A DNA stretch of 64,000 nucleotides from Silvibacterium dinghuense (GTDB lineage: Bacteria > Acidobacteriota > Terriglobia > Terriglobales > Acidobacteriaceae). This document shows, in pieces, positions 18,201 to 26,433 of the stretch. Under the pieces are notes generated by a model. It saw only the letters and a list, made by a program, of their open reading frames with translations. It was not told where the DNA came from and ran no database searches. The stretch covers positions 682,001 to 746,000 of the forward strand of contig NZ_SDMK01000001.1 in NCBI RefSeq assembly GCF_004123295.1, in the 5' to 3' direction. The translations under genes and the position numbers were made by a program. Each line of letters begins with the position of its first letter. Position 1 is the first letter of the stretch.

Positions 18201-18800
18201 CAGGATGCGCCCGACCAGATCCCCGTCCCAGTTGCCGGTGAGGGGGTTGTAATCGTTCAGCATCGGAAAGACTTCCATGTCGTCTTTCGTCACCGTCAGC
18301 AGGCGATGCACCTTGTCTTCCGGGTCTACCCCGTGTACCACGCCGTTCTTGTCGACCACGTTGTAGATCGAGACGGGGAAGAGCGGCGTCGCCGCCATCA
18401 GGTCGCCGTTGTCCTTCGTCACATGCAGCCAGTCTGGAAACAGGATGTCGATCTGGCGGAAGTGCGCCTTCAGGGACGAGTAGCTGGCGTCATCGTTCTC
18501 ATAAAACGCCGCGCGCAGTCCTTCATCCCCATTCAAAGGAATTTCGGACGCCGGCTTCTCGGTTTTACGCCGCGTCGATCGCGCAGCATTTCTGCGCAGC
18601 TGGTCGCCGACACGCTGCTGCTTCAGCGCTTTGTAATTGCGCTTCTGCGTGGGCAGCAAGAGATCGGGCAGCCGCTGCTGCCTCACCACGCTGATGAAAA
18701 AAAGCACCAGCACAATGGTCGACACCACACCGGTGACATCCAGCACTCGCCGGAGTCGCCGCCAACGCTTCAACTGAGGATCGTAGAAAACTTGTTTCAT
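15282..18800 (-). CDS. GH18-like / polysaccharide deacetylase / GT2 glycosyltransferase fusion
   Basis: A 1172-residue membrane protein joining three enzyme domains. A signal-anchor (about 22-40) is followed by a GH18 chitinase-like barrel (about 95-445) with catalytic-type ICLDLEQ (E231). Next is a NodB/CE4 deacetylase (about 505-715) with SFDDGP (515-520), GNHTFTH (566-572), YFRPPYS (604-610) and LMHDGG (679-684). Membrane helices near 738-775 lead to a cytosolic processive GT2 domain with LIPAYNEE, DAD (879-881), AEDAD (969-973) and QRFRW (1007-1011), then further helices. This layout resembles poly-N-acetylglucosamine or chitin-oligosaccharide synthesis with coupled deacetylation and processing outside. 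It is monocistronic, with its promoter facing the GT39-like gene. Confidence 0.93.
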   Translation of the reverse strand: MKQVFYDPQLKRWRRLRRVLDVTGVVSTIVLVLFFISVVRQQRLPDLLLPTQKRNYKALKQQRVGDQLRRNAARSTRRKTEKPASEIPLNGDEGLRAAFYENDDASYSSLKAHFRQIDILFPDWLHVTKDNGDLMAATPLFPVSIYNVVDKNGVVHGVDPEDKVHRLLTVTKDDMEVFPMLNDYNPLTGNWDGDLVGRILESPAARENLHLQIDKFLSANPGYHGICLDLEQLPEDDRKLFAQWVAELYSDLHAKNLRLYVDAQIGIPDAVLKAMGANTDGVILMNYDQHEDQSEPGPVASQDWFESNLQHALKLIPKNKLISGLGNYGYDWEVTLPEKPKKGQKPAAPKVINTDDLTVQEAWQRAADADADVHLEGDELNPHFVYDDEDAHTRHQVWFLDSVTALNEMRASRQMGIKTFALWRLGEEDGSMWSIWDHPMAKGAPQQLENVPPGNDVDAEGEGDILRIVARPESGSRTVSMDADNFTVTDEEMTKLPRSYVTQQYGYKPKEVALSFDDGPDPVWTPRILDILKKYDVKATFMVIGEQAQDYPGLLKRYVREGHEIGNHTFTHPDISEISEFQLRSELNLTERLFAAELGLQPLYFRPPYSIDQEPQTNDQAAPADKIQSMGYTIIGNKIDTDDWNEHPRKSPQEITNNVLAMLDDMKTASWKKGSIILMHDGGGDRSATVAALPLLITTLRAHGYTFVNVSDLMGKTTAEVMPPISPKMKWQARIDWLAFLVFGFFRHFVVDVFFIGDVLMSARLILVGVFAIIDRLRRRKVPPGEFAPRIAVLIPAYNEETVIARTIASVLNSDYTNIRVMVIDDGSTDKTFTVAQEAYPEEIASGKLTVITKPNAGKAEALNFGLEQTEEEIYVGIDADTVIAPDAISKLVRYFADPKIGAVAGNAKVGNRVNLWTRWQALEYITSQNFERRALDLFNIVTVVPGAIGAWRTEAVKKGGKYPINTVAEDADLTMNLLEQGYKVIYEDRALAFTEAPVNVKGLMRQRFRWSFGTLQAVFKHKHAFRTNPAMGLFALPNIVIFQILLPLVSPFIDLMFVAGIIHYFVDKHFHPEAASAASFEKLLTYFLAFLMIDFVTSAVAFSLERRHPANKGDGWLLFHIWLQRFTYRQVFSVVLFKTIKRAIDGRPFNWDKIERTAKMSRQTEELTARS

Positions 18801-18837
18801 GGATGGTCGTGAGACCTTTACTTACTCTACAGAAAGC

Positions 18838-18867
18838 AGGGTATAGGGTGTAGGGGATAGGGTATAG
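18838..18867 (+). repeat. G-rich repeat with four evenly spaced G-tracts in a divergent promoter
   Basis: G-tracts at 18839-18841, 18846-18848, 18853-18856 and 18860-18862, with loops TATA, TGTA and ATA, satisfy the intramolecular quadruplex rule. It sits 38 nt from the start of the large fusion gene and about 30 nt before the plus-strand start. A C-rich counterpart (tandem CTACACC, then TTATACCC) lies inside the next gene at 18945-18974 and could pair with it. Confidence 0.6.
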
Positions 18868-18896
18868 AGAAATAGGGCACAGACACGAGCAGGTAG

Positions 18897-20336
18897 ATGA
18901 ACCGACTCACGCAGAAAGCACAAAGCGGACAAGCCACGAAACCCGCTACACCCTACACCCTACACCTTATACCCAGCCTCATCGCCCTCGCTTGCGGCGC
19001 GGCCCTGCGTCTCTGGTTCATCCACGCCTATCCCGATGTGCAGGGCGATCCGCTGGTCTACGGCTCGATCGCCAAAAACTGGATGCTGCACGGCATCTAC
19101 GGCTCGACCACCAGCGGCGCACTGCGTCCCACGCTCATCCGCCTGCCCGGCTACCCATTGTTTCTGATGCTCTGCTTCCGGCTCTTCGGCATAGAGCATT
19201 ATCACGCGGTGATGTATGCGCAGACAGCGATCGATCTCGGCACCTGCGTGCTGATCGCCGCCGTCGCCCGCCGGCTGTGGAATGAAAAGGCCGGCTGGTG
19301 GGCGCTATGGCTCGCGGCACTCTGCCCCTTCACCGCCAACTACGCGGCTGCTCCGCTCACCGAAACGCTTGAGCTCTTCTCGATCACCGTCGCGCTCTAC
19401 GCGCTGGTACGTTTTCTCGAGAAGCCTTCATGGCCATGGACACTGCTGCAATCGCTGGCCTGGAGCTATGCGGCGCTGCTGCGCCCCGACGGCGCGCTCA
19501 TCGCCGTCGCGCTCTGCCCGGCAATGCTCTGGTACGGGCGCAAGCGCTGGGGCCTCAAGCCGATGCTGCGTTACGCGCTGGCCGCCGCGGTGCTCTCCAC
19601 GCTGCCCTTCGTACCGTGGGCCATCCGCAACTGGCACACCTTTCACGTCTTCCAGCCGCTGGCCCCGCGCTACGCGACCGATCCCGGCGAAGACACGCTG
19701 CCCGGCTTCAACCGCTGGACCAAGACCGTCTGCGTCGATCTGGCCTGCACCTGGGAGGTCTACTGGAATGCGGACAGCGACCGCATTGAGCTGGAAACGC
19801 TGCCCAGCCGCGCCTTCGATACGCCCACGCAATATGACGAGACGAAGGCGCTGCTCGAGGACTATAACCGGACAACAACGATCACGCCCGAGATCGATGC
19901 GCGCTTTGCAGCGCTGGCCGCGGAGCGCCTGCGGGAACACCCGCTGAAATATGGCGTAGGACTCCCGCTGGCGCGTGTCGCCGACATGTGGCTGCGTCCG
20001 CGCACAGAGATGCTGTGGATCGAGTTGCGCTGGTGGGAGTACAACCGGCATCACGCCGAAACGGAATTTGCCGCCGCCTACGCGGGGCTGAACCTGCTGT
20101 ATATTCTGCTGGCGCTGTGGGGATTCCGCCGCTGGCCGCTACTTTCGGGAGCAATGCTGGCATTTTTTCTGCTGCGCTCGCTGCTGCTGGGCACCATTGA
20201 AGCACCCGAGGACCGCTACACGCTCGAGTGCTTCCCCATGCTCTTTATCCTGGCGGCCATCGCACTCGCACCGCGGAAGAACGAAGACGAGATTAGTGGC
20301 GCACCTTCTGCACGTCTGCCGGAAGCTTCAGCGTAA
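18897..20336 (+). CDS. GT39/ArnT-like membrane glycosyltransferase
   Basis: 479 residues with about ten hydrophobic segments. The family transfers sugars from polyprenyl-phosphate donors to acceptors on the outer face of the inner membrane. The first periplasmic loop carries an acidic pair in [25 protein letters not shown] and the [20 protein letters not shown] helix are typical of the dolichyl-phosphate-mannose-protein mannosyltransferase-like clan. The first 25 residues contain codons derived from the C-rich repeat ([11 protein letters not shown]). The last 44 bases overlap the 3' end of the convergent LolA-like gene. Substrate unknown; divergence from the polysaccharide fusion gene suggests an envelope role. 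Confidence 0.85.
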
Positions 20337-20991
20337 AAGCGCTCTCCGGTACCCCGTTCAGCTTGATGTTGGAGTAATTCGCCAGCCGATAGTCGCCGCC
20401 AGGCTGGAAGACCTGCTGGCGCAGAGAGACACTGCGTGCGCTGTCGACCCAGATCGTGATATGCGAAAAATTCTGGTTGGGTCCGCTCTTCGACGTCAGA
20501 TCCAGCTTCGCTGTCTCGACGCCATCGATGGTCTCTGTGCCCAGATATTTGATGTTCCAGTCCGCAGCCAGCTCCTTGCCGCTGCCCCCGAAGCCGAGGG
20601 AGAGGTACTTCTCATACTCGGCAGAAGCAGCAAGGATCGTCTCCTGTTTGAGCGCGGGCTGGTAGAAGTCGATTTCGCTCCCCTTGTAGAGAACATCCTT
20701 CAGTGACGGCTGGCCATTGTCAGTCTTGATGTGCATCACCATCTCGGTGGCCTTGCCCGCGCGCCGGAAGGCGATCGTGCCGGTTTGCATATCGTGGCTG
20801 TCCACAACCGCTGTGTACTGGTCAGCAGAGACTTCAGCCTGAGCGCTCTGGAACTTTGCCGCGGCAGCATCCATCTGGCTCAATACCTTCTGAAGATCCG
20901 CGTTCTGTGCGTGCGCGATGCCCGGTGCGCCCGCCAAAAGAATGGCGCCCAGCGAAACCGCGGCGCCCAGCCATTTCGATCGCTTTGTCAT
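20293..20991 (-). CDS. LolA-like outer-membrane lipoprotein carrier
   Basis: 232 residues with a signal peptide ([24 protein letters not shown]). The remainder has the LolA half-barrel pattern: [18 protein letters not shown] at the start, [58 protein letters not shown] and [20 protein letters not shown]. LolA-type proteins move lipids or lipoproteins through the periplasm; many acidobacterial relatives are only generally similar. Its stop lies inside the 3' end of the convergent membrane transferase gene (44-bp overlap). Specific function not proven. Confidence 0.8.
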
Positions 20992-21110
20992 AGAGAGATC
21001 AAACCTGTCTTACTGAATAAATCCCGCCCTGAATCCACCCACTTAGACCAGTTGGATGCGGAAAAGGCAGCGTTTAGCTTCCAACCTCCGGCTTTTCGCT
21101 CAAAGCTGCT

Positions 21111-21470
21111 TTACCGGTGCGCCCACACCCGGTAGCCGGTGACCTTGCCCTGCGGCTCGGTGATGGTCTGATAGCGGTCCATGGTCACGGAGCCGGAGAC
21201 CGACTCGATCTGCGCGGCGAGCTGGGCATCGAGCGGGCCGCCATCCGTATGCACAGAAGCCGCCGGGATATCGAAGATATAGTTCCCTGCTCCGGCAGGC
21301 TTCACCAGCACGCTGCCCTTGGCCAGTTTCTCCGACTGCGGATGGTCTCCGAAGTTATAGAAGTGCGGGGTCACGAAAATGAACGCCAGGATCAGCGTAA
21401 CCATCACGTCATAGTGGAAGCTGCCCCGTTCGTAGGTCCAGAAGAGGTAGCTCCGCAATAGCTTGCCCAT
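21111..21470 (-). CDS. Small single-span membrane protein, unknown function
   Basis: 119 residues. A short cytosolic start (MGKLLRSYLFWTYERGSFHYD) is followed by one membrane helix (VMVTLILAFIFVTPHFYNF) and a soluble, probably periplasmic, C-terminal domain of about 75 residues (IFDIPAASVHTDGG ... ITEPQGKVTGYRVWAHR). It starts 5 nt after the serS stop on the same strand, so it is co-transcribed with serS. The reading frame has coding-like composition and no overlap with other genes. No family was recognised. Confidence 0.75.
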   Translation of the reverse strand: MGKLLRSYLFWTYERGSFHYDVMVTLILAFIFVTPHFYNFGDHPQSEKLAKGSVLVKPAGAGNYIFDIPAASVHTDGGPLDAQLAAQIESVSGSVTMDRYQTITEPQGKVTGYRVWAHR

Positions 21471-21475
21471 TTTTC

Positions 21476-22888
21476 TTACTTCTCCTTGCCGGCAACCACC
21501 GCGGACAGCGATGCGCCGGCACGGGGACGGATCACCGTCTCCCCACCCATATAGGGTACCAGCGCCTCGGGCACGGTCACCGAACCATCGGCCTGCTGGT
21601 AGTTTTCGAGGATCGCCAGCCAGGTGCGTCCCACGGCCAGTCCGCTGCCGTTCAACGTATGCAGAAACTGCGCCTTGTTCTGCCCCTTGGCGCGATAACG
21701 GATACCCGCGCGCCGCGCCTGAAAATCGCCGCAGTTCGAGCAGGAGGAGATCTCACGGTACGCCTGCTGGCCCGGGAGCCATACTTCGAGATCGAAGGTC
21801 TTGGCAGAGCCGAAGCCCATATCGCCGGTGCAGAGCAGCACGCGGCGGTAGGGCAACCCCAGGCGCTCGAGGATGGTTTCGGCGTTGCGGGTGAGCTTCT
21901 CAAGCTCGTCCATGCTCTCCTCGGGGCGGGAGAACTTCACCATCTCCACCTTCTGGAACTGGTGCTGGCGAATGATGCCGCGCACATCCTTGCCGTAAGA
22001 GCCGGCCTCGGAACGGAAACATGGCGTATAAGCGGTCAGCGACAATGGCAGCTGCGCGTCTTCGAGCGTCTCATCGCGGAAGAGGTTGGTCAGCGGCACT
22101 TCGGCGGTCGGGATCAGCCAGTGATCATTAAACAGAGCCCGGAGATATCGATTCTGATCTACGTCCCCAAACTCTTTCTCCCTTTCCTCCGATTCCTCTT
22201 GCGCGACATGATCGGGGTCTGCGCAGCGGAACAGATCCTCCGCGAATTTTGGCAGTTGCCCGGTGCCGAATAAACTTGCCCCATTGACTATGAAGGGCGG
22301 TAGCACCTCGGTATAGCCATGCTCTCGGGTGTGGATATCGACCATGAAACTGGCCAGCGCCCGTTCGAGCCGCGCACCCGCACCCCAGTAGACCGCAAAT
22401 CTGGCACCGGAGAGCTTTGCTCCGCGCTCGAGATCGAGAATGCCTAGCTCTTCGCCAATCTCCCAGTGCGGTTTCGGCGTGAAGTCGAATGTGCGAGGCG
22501 TACCCCACTTCTTCACTTCGACATTATCGTGCTCGCTCTTGCCCACTGGCACGTCATCGGCCGGCAAATTCGGAATCTGCATAAGCATCGGGAAGATAAC
22601 CCGATCAAACTCCGTCAGCACAAACTCAAGCTTGTTGATTTTGTCTGCTAGCACGCGACTCTGCTCCATCAAAATCGATGCGTCCTCGCCACTCCGCTTG
22701 AGACGCCCGACTTCCTCGGAAACTTTCTTCTTTTCGGCACGAAGCAGTTCAATTTCGGTGACGCGCTTCCGCCTGTTCTCATCATTTTTGCGGAAATCGC
22801 CCAGCAGCGCGGCGGGGTCCTGACCGCGGTCGCGCAGTTTCTTCTCTACCAGCTCCAGGCTGGAGCGCACAAAGGACAGATCGAGCAT
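21476..22888 (-). CDS. serS: Seryl-tRNA synthetase
   Basis: Charges tRNA-Ser. 470 residues against a usual 425. The N-terminal antiparallel coiled coil ([19 protein letters not shown] ... [17 protein letters not shown]) binds the long variable arm. Class II motifs follow: motif 2 [20 protein letters not shown] with [11 protein letters not shown], and motif 3 in [20 protein letters not shown]. The extra length lies in an insert around residues 215-245 ([20 protein letters not shown]), a charged, probably flexible loop. First gene of a two-gene unit with the small membrane protein. Confidence 0.97.
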   Translation of the reverse strand: MLDLSFVRSSLELVEKKLRDRGQDPAALLGDFRKNDENRRKRVTEIELLRAEKKKVSEEVGRLKRSGEDASILMEQSRVLADKINKLEFVLTEFDRVIFPMLMQIPNLPADDVPVGKSEHDNVEVKKWGTPRTFDFTPKPHWEIGEELGILDLERGAKLSGARFAVYWGAGARLERALASFMVDIHTREHGYTEVLPPFIVNGASLFGTGQLPKFAEDLFRCADPDHVAQEESEEREKEFGDVDQNRYLRALFNDHWLIPTAEVPLTNLFRDETLEDAQLPLSLTAYTPCFRSEAGSYGKDVRGIIRQHQFQKVEMVKFSRPEESMDELEKLTRNAETILERLGLPYRRVLLCTGDMGFGSAKTFDLEVWLPGQQAYREISSCSNCGDFQARRAGIRYRAKGQNKAQFLHTLNGSGLAVGRTWLAILENYQQADGSVTVPEALVPYMGGETVIRPRAGASLSAVVAGKEK

Positions 22889-22974
22889 ACGCTTCAGATT
22901 ACCTGACCCATCGGTAACGTGGGCAACCCGGTTTTCGATGGGAGACGGCTCGGCGGACTGCTATTCCATTGCTG

Positions 22975-23029
22975 GGCCGAATTGTCGGCCTAAAAACGCA
23001 AGGCCCGGTGTCGAATCACCGGGCCTTGC
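22975..23029 (+). promoter_or_regulatory. Structured leader: two hairpins before the 37-codon gene
   Basis: GGCCGA-ATTG-TCGGCC (22975-22990) is followed by a perfect 13-bp stem, GCAAGGCCCGGTG (22998-23010) with CACCGGGCCTTGC (23017-23029), around TCGAAT. The second stem ends 8 nt before the GGAGG of the small gene. It has no U-tract, so it is more likely an mRNA leader or stability element than a terminator. Confidence 0.55.
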
Positions 23030-23048
23030 TCAACTACGGAGGTTGACG

Positions 23049-23162
23049 ATGAAGAAAGCATCGTCTCCGAACCGAGTCCCCACTCAGATCGTCATCTGGG
23101 CCAGGACTGTGTGGGTTGTAGCGAAGCTCGTGGCCAATCTGTGGCACGAGTTCCGTTTGTAA
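23049..23162 (+). CDS. Putative 37-residue cationic amphipathic or membrane-active small protein
   Basis: ATG at 23049 has a near-ideal ribosome site (GGAGG at 23038-23042, 6-nt spacer). The product starts MKKASSPNRVPT and continues as one hydrophobic/amphipathic helix (QIVIWARTVWVVAKLVANLW) ending HEFRL. It is net positive, with three Trp. The gene is bracketed by a 13-bp leader hairpin and a terminator-like hairpin, giving a compact unit in the 739-nt gap between serS and the phosphatase gene. Size and character recall type I toxins or small membrane regulators, but no family was recognised and no antitoxin RNA was identified. Real-gene status rests on the ribosome site and flanking structures. 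Confidence 0.5.
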   Translation: MKKASSPNRVPTQIVIWARTVWVVAKLVANLWHEFRL

Positions 23163-23174
23163 CCCGACTCTAAC

Positions 23175-23210
23175 CCTGTTCGCAGGCGCCAACCTGTGAA
23201 CAGGTTTCTA
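23175..23210 (+). terminator. Terminator-like hairpin after the 37-codon gene
   Basis: CCTGTTCGCAGG (23175-23186) pairs with CCTGTGAACAGG (23193-23204) with one G-U, loop CGCCAA, followed by TTTCTAT. An alternative small hairpin AACCTG-TGAA-CAGGTT (23191-23206) shares the right arm, so two mutually exclusive folds are possible. Confidence 0.6.
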
Positions 23211-23627
23211 TCAGGGTAGTCCTTTTCCCCCGGATTTCAAGCAATTTTCCCGCCAGAGACCGGATGAGATTGCCGGATTGGTCCAGAACAGGTCAGCCAG
23301 CATGGAACCAGCAACGCAGTCCGTACCTCGAGAGACCGTACTCCTTTGCACCAGCACCATCCCAGCCATGAATCCTGAACCTTAAAAAGACCTGAAGATC
23401 AAGGCAGATAACGATTCCGGCTTTGCGAATGTGCCGTGAATTCTTCCGCCGTTTCACGGTAACCGTCACCTCCGGCAGCATTCCTGCGCACCCAGCGACA
23501 TTCCTCCATCGCCAGGCCAGGCAGCGCATATACGGTGCCAGAGTCGCCGCGGGACCGTTCTCGAGATCCGCCTATGTGGCTTCTGCCTTTAGACTCCCAC
23601 GATCCATCCTTGCGATACTGATGGGGT
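23211..23627. other. Intergenic stretch without a recognised gene
   Basis: About 417 nt between the small-gene terminator and the phosphatase start. Short minus-strand frames exist (23293-23529 and 23399-23641) but lack ribosome sites and recognisable content. The right end presumably holds the phosphatase promoter; no element was convincing. Confidence 0.4.
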
Positions 23628-25427
23628 ATGGCTCCTACCAAGCGCTTCTTCGCCGTGCTCGTTTCCGCCGCGCTCTCCTTTACCTCCGCGCCCCTTGCGA
23701 CAGCCAGCGTCGCCGATAGCCGTCCGGCCGCAGAGACGCCGAGCGCCTACAACGCACACCCGAAGCTCGTCGTTCTGGTCGTGCTCGATCAGTTCCGCGC
23801 CGACTATCTCGAGCGCTACCGCGATGACTTCAAGGGCCGTGGTTTCAAGCTCTTCCTCGACCACGGCGCGAACTTCCTCGACTGCTACTACGGTTATGCC
23901 AATACCGAGACAGCCCCTGGCCACTCGACGATCGGCACCGGAGCCTACACGGACGGTCACGGCATTGGCGGCAACGAGTGGTGGGATCTGGCCCGCAGCA
24001 AGGATCATCCGGTCACGTCGGTCGAAGACGAACGCTATGCGCTGGTCGGCGTGCCCTCGGGCGAGAAGACCACTCCGGGCTCTTCACCGCGCAATCTCCG
24101 TGCCTCGACCTTCGGAGACGAGCTGCGCCTCGACACGCTCGGCAGCTCGAGTGTCTATGGCGTTTCTCTGAAGGACCGTGCTGCGATTCTGCCCGCGGGC
24201 GCTGCCGCCAACGGCGCCTTCTGGATCGACCAGGCCTCGGGCCGTTTCATCACCTCGACCTACTACATGGCGCAGCTGCCGGAGTGGGCGCAGACCTTCG
24301 ACGACAGCGGACGCATCGACCAGGCCCGTCAGGAAGCGAATGCGCCGCAGGGTGGGAACTTCTACAACACCGTCGGCGCCACGCCTGCGGCCGTGAGCTA
24401 TGAGCTCGACTTCGCCAAAGCGCTGATCACCGGCGCGGACCTGGGCAAGCACGACACGACCGATGTGCTGACCTTGAGCATCTCCTCGACCGACATTCTC
24501 GGCCACCGTGTCGGCCCCGATTCTCCCGACCAGCGCGCCATGGTCGATGCGGTCGACACCGATCTGGATAGCTTCTTCAGCTGGCTGGATAAGAATGTCG
24601 ACGGCGGACTCGGCAACGTGTGGATTGCCCTTACCGCCGATCACGGCATTGCGCCGGTACCTGCCGTAGCTGCCAACTTCGGCCTGGATGCAGCCACCAT
24701 CAACGTACAGAAGCTGGTTGCCGATCTGAATGACGCCCTGAACCTCAAGTTCTCGCCGGGCGAAAAGATCCAGTACCTGCTCGATCATCAATCTCTCCCC
24801 TACCTCGTGCTGAACCCGGCTGCCTTCGACCGCGCGGGCATCAACGAGCAGGAGGCTGAGGATGCGGTGCAGAAGGCGCTGCCGCAGGCCTTCGCAGACC
24901 TGACCAAGCCGCAGGAGCTGAAGGCTCCGGCCACCTCCAAGCTGCCGCCCACCCCGGCGCTCTTCCGCAGCTTTACCCGCCTGCAGATGGCCGGCGGCCA
25001 GCTTCCACCGACGCCCTTCGGGGAGCTGATCGCGCACAGCTACACGCCCAACGGCGGCTGGTATGTAATGGTCGTCGCCGATGCTTTCCAGATGGCGCAG
25101 ATGGCTCCCGGGGGCACCAACCACTTCACCCCCTACTCCTATGACCGCCACGTGCCGCTCGATTTCTATGGCGCGCCGTTCGCGCCGGGCATGTACCACG
25201 GCCGCGTGGAACCGGTCGATCTCGCTGCCACGCTGGCCTCGCTGCTGGGCGTCAACCAGCCTTCGGCGTCGGTAGGGCATATCCTGACTCAGGCTCTGAA
25301 GCCGGTTTCGGCAGTAACCTATCCGAAGCCTGTGCCGGTACGCACGCGTGCTGTGCACCGCATACACGCCGCGGCAGACAAGTCTTCAGCCGAAGCAAAA
25401 CCGGCGGCGGCCGCGCAGAACCAGTGA
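23628..25427 (+). CDS. Secreted PafA-like alkaline phosphatase/phosphodiesterase
   Basis: 599 residues with a signal peptide (FFAVLVSAALSFTSAPLATA). It belongs to the alkaline-phosphatase superfamily: first metal Asp in VLVVLDQFRADY (D54), nucleophile Thr in YANTETAPGHSTIGTG (T95, as in PafA rather than the Ser of PhoA), GIGGNEWW, ISSTDILGHRVGPDS and the metal pair in ALTADHGIAPVP. Such enzymes release phosphate from monoesters in the periplasm. The tail after residue 575 is Ala/Pro/Lys-rich. It is followed at 13-25 nt by pyrD, perhaps as an operon. The substrate could be mono- or diester. Confidence 0.9.
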   Translation: MAPTKRFFAVLVSAALSFTSAPLATASVADSRPAAETPSAYNAHPKLVVLVVLDQFRADYLERYRDDFKGRGFKLFLDHGANFLDCYYGYANTETAPGHSTIGTGAYTDGHGIGGNEWWDLARSKDHPVTSVEDERYALVGVPSGEKTTPGSSPRNLRASTFGDELRLDTLGSSSVYGVSLKDRAAILPAGAAANGAFWIDQASGRFITSTYYMAQLPEWAQTFDDSGRIDQARQEANAPQGGNFYNTVGATPAAVSYELDFAKALITGADLGKHDTTDVLTLSISSTDILGHRVGPDSPDQRAMVDAVDTDLDSFFSWLDKNVDGGLGNVWIALTADHGIAPVPAVAANFGLDAATINVQKLVADLNDALNLKFSPGEKIQYLLDHQSLPYLVLNPAAFDRAGINEQEAEDAVQKALPQAFADLTKPQELKAPATSKLPPTPALFRSFTRLQMAGGQLPPTPFGELIAHSYTPNGGWYVMVVADAFQMAQMAPGGTNHFTPYSYDRHVPLDFYGAPFAPGMYHGRVEPVDLAATLASLLGVNQPSASVGHILTQALKPVSAVTYPKPVPVRTRAVHRIHAAADKSSAEAKPAAAAQNQ

Positions 25428-25440
25428 GGATCAGCAAGCG

Positions 25441-26367
25441 TTGAAGACCGACATGCGCATCCAGTTCGCCGGCATTGAGCTGGCGAACCCCGTTCTCGCC
25501 GCCAGTGGCACCTTTGGCTACGGCGTCGAGTTCGAAGAGATCGTCAACCTCGAGAAGATCGGCGGCTTTGTCACCAAGGGCATCTCCCGCGAGCCGATGG
25601 CCGGCAATGCCGCGCCCCGCATCATTGAGACCGCCAGCGGCATGATGAACGCCATCGGCCTGCAGAATGTCGGCGTCGACGCCTATCTCGAGCAGAAGCT
25701 GCCGCCGATGCGCAACTACCCGCGCTGCGCGGTCATCGTGAACGTCTTCGGCGGCACCGCCCGCGATTACGTCGAGGTCATCCAGAAGCTCAACGATGCC
25801 GAGGGCATCGCCGCCTATGAGATCAACGCGTCCTGCCCAAACACCGACCACGGCGGCATGGTCTTCGGCACCGATCCCGGAGCGCTCAGTGATCTCGTCT
25901 GGCGCGTGAAGCAGGTGGCCAAACGCCCCATCCTCATTAAGCTCTCGCCCAACGTGACATCCATCTCCCAGATGGCTCGCTGTGCGGAAGAGTCCGGTGC
26001 CGACGCAGTTTCTCTGGTGAATACCTTCGTCTCTCTGGCCATCGATATCGATACCCGCAGGCCGCGCATCGCCAATGTAACCGCGGGGCTCTCGGGACCG
26101 GCCATCAAGCCCATCGCGCTGCGCATGGTGTGGGAAGCGGCGAAGTCCGTCAAGATTCCAGTCATCGGCCTCGGCGGCATCGTCTCAGCAGAGGATGCAG
26201 TCGAGTTTCTGATTGCCGGAGCGACCGCCGTACAGGTGGGCACAGCAACCTATGCCGACCCGCGCGCCTCGGAACGCATCGCTCACGGCCTCGAACACTG
26301 GTGCACCCGGCACCACATCGAGAAAGTCACCGACCTGATCGGGACACTGGATACAAGCAAGAAGTAA
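25441..26367 (+). CDS. pyrD: Dihydroorotate dehydrogenase, class 1B catalytic subunit
   Basis: Oxidises dihydroorotate to orotate in pyrimidine synthesis. GAGGA lies 10 nt before a TTG at 25441; the next in-frame ATG is 25453 and is the alternative start (304 residues). Class 1 features: PVLAASGTFGYGVEF, GGFVTKGISREPM, NAIGLQNVGVDAY, VNVFGGTARDYVEV, EINASCPNTDHGG with the catalytic-loop Cys, KLSPNVTSI, GPAIKPIALRMVWEAA and the FMN phosphate site IPVIGLGGIVSAEDAVEFLIAG split by GATAVQVGT. Cys in NASCPN identifies class 1. No pyrK is adjacent, so the electron-transfer subunit would be elsewhere. A strong terminator follows. Confidence 0.95.
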   Translation: MKTDMRIQFAGIELANPVLAASGTFGYGVEFEEIVNLEKIGGFVTKGISREPMAGNAAPRIIETASGMMNAIGLQNVGVDAYLEQKLPPMRNYPRCAVIVNVFGGTARDYVEVIQKLNDAEGIAAYEINASCPNTDHGGMVFGTDPGALSDLVWRVKQVAKRPILIKLSPNVTSISQMARCAEESGADAVSLVNTFVSLAIDIDTRRPRIANVTAGLSGPAIKPIALRMVWEAAKSVKIPVIGLGGIVSAEDAVEFLIAGATAVQVGTATYADPRASERIAHGLEHWCTRHHIEKVTDLIGTLDTSKK

Positions 26368-26387
26368 GTCTGAGAAGCAGCTCGCAT

Positions 26388-26433
26388 AAACGCAGATGGC
26401 GTCACTTGACTTCAAGTGACGCCATCTGCGTTT
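26388..26433. terminator. Strong terminator hairpin after pyrD
   Basis: Arms of 22 bases at 26388-26409 and 26412-26433 are perfect reverse complements (AAACGCAGATGG... with ...CCATCTGCGTTT), making a long stem with T-tract on one end and A-tract on the other, so it could act in both directions. It lies 20 nt after the pyrD stop. Confidence 0.85.
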
